DNA from: Anaerolineae bacterium
Lineage (GTDB): Bacteria > Chloroflexota > Anaerolineae > B4-G1 > SLSP01
Direction of reading: 5' to 3'
Length of the DNA stretch: 7,701 bases
NCBI GenBank assembly: GCA_016927095.1
Contig: JAFGNI010000699.1
Span: 1 to 7,701 of the forward strand
A program made the position numbers and the translations under genes. A model generated the notes under the pieces. That model worked only from the letters and a program-made list of their open reading frames with translations. It made no database searches and had not been told where the DNA came from. Shown here in pieces: positions 7,616 to 7,701 of this stretch. Numbering within the stretch: position 1 is the first letter of the stretch; each line of letters starts with the position of its first letter.

Positions 7616-7626
7616 CCTGGCGCATG
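7601..7626. repeat. inverted repeat in the divergent promoter region, possible operator
   Basis: CATGCGC (7601-7607) and GCGCATG (7620-7626) form perfect 7-bp half-sites with a 12-bp spacer, so their centres are 19 bp apart, about two helical turns. The repeat brackets the -35 box of the minus-strand promoter and lies just upstream of the plus-strand promoter. That position suits a repressor or dual regulator. No regulator gene is visible in the window. Confidence 0.4.
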
Positions 7627-7631
7627 CCAAA

Positions 7632-7659
7632 TTGCCCAGCTGGGAAACCTGTTTATAAT
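7632..7659 (+). promoter_or_regulatory. promoter of the rightward gene leaving the window
   Basis: TTGCCC (7632-7637, 4 of 6 to the -35 consensus) and a perfect TATAAT -10 box (7654-7659) are separated by 16 nt. Transcription would begin near 7666, about 30 nt before the ATG at 7696. The -35 box overlaps an 8-bp palindrome CCAGCTGG at 7636-7643. Confidence 0.7.
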
Positions 7660-7695
7660 AGGAGTAGAAGATCACAGTCAGGAGAATCTAACAGC

Positions 7696-7701
7696 ATGGA
7701 C
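7696..7701 (+). CDS. start of an unidentified gene cut by the window edge
   Basis: An ATG at 7696-7698 followed by GAC (Met-Asp) is preceded by AGGAG (7680-7684) 11 nt upstream and by a good promoter. Only two codons are visible, so the product cannot be named. The arrangement shows that a gene diverges here from the minus-strand operon. Confidence 0.55.

Noticed and set aside
1..7701. CRISPR arrays, tRNA or rRNA genes, insertion sequences
   Set aside because: No regularly spaced direct repeats, cloverleaf-like segments, ribosomal RNA signatures or transposase reading frames were seen; intergenic regions are short and accounted for.

Overview
The window is GC-rich, densely coded bacterial DNA. 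I infer a member of the Chloroflexota (an Anaerolineae-like lineage). The clues are a large bacterial alpha-2-macroglobulin, a B12-dependent acyl-CoA mutase large subunit of the stand-alone 'archaeal/Bacillus' type, and a lipoprotein with a Pro/Thr-rich linker behind its lipobox. There is no rRNA or single-copy marker here, so this placement is moderate at best.

Layout. Bases 1-924 (+) are the C-terminal end of an alpha-2-macroglobulin-like protein whose N-terminus lies outside the window. A long hairpin follows at 982-1024, then a promoter-like site, then a 78-residue KH-domain RNA-binding protein (KhpA type, 1168-1404, +). A strong hairpin at 1451-1479 sits between this gene and the convergent minus-strand genes and probably terminates transcription from both sides.

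From 7528 down to 1495 five genes all read on the minus strand with gaps of 20, 27, 45 and 56 nt, which looks like one operon. In transcription order they are a FG-GAP/VCBS-like lipoprotein, a class I SAM-dependent methyltransferase, a four-helix membrane protein, an M3-family oligoendopeptidase F, and a methylmalonyl-CoA mutase catalytic subunit. A minus-strand promoter (7588-7615) precedes the first gene. A divergent plus-strand promoter (7632-7659), a ribosome binding site and an ATG at 7696 mark a further gene leaving the window on the right. A 7-bp inverted repeat in the divergent region is a possible operator.

How the genes relate. PepF degrades peptides in the cytosol, and the mutase interconverts succinyl-CoA and methylmalonyl-CoA, the last step of propionyl-CoA catabolism from Val, Ile, Met, Thr or odd-chain fatty acids. 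Peptide breakdown feeding amino-acid carbon into that route is a plausible link, but it is inference. The lipoprotein, methyltransferase and membrane protein have no evident tie to it. I see no mobile element, CRISPR array, tRNA or rRNA, and no convincing novel defence or biosynthetic system. The points most worth a second look are the orphan khpA, the mutase without its B12-binding partner nearby, the loop-tail complementarity of the 1451 terminator and the divergent regulatory region.
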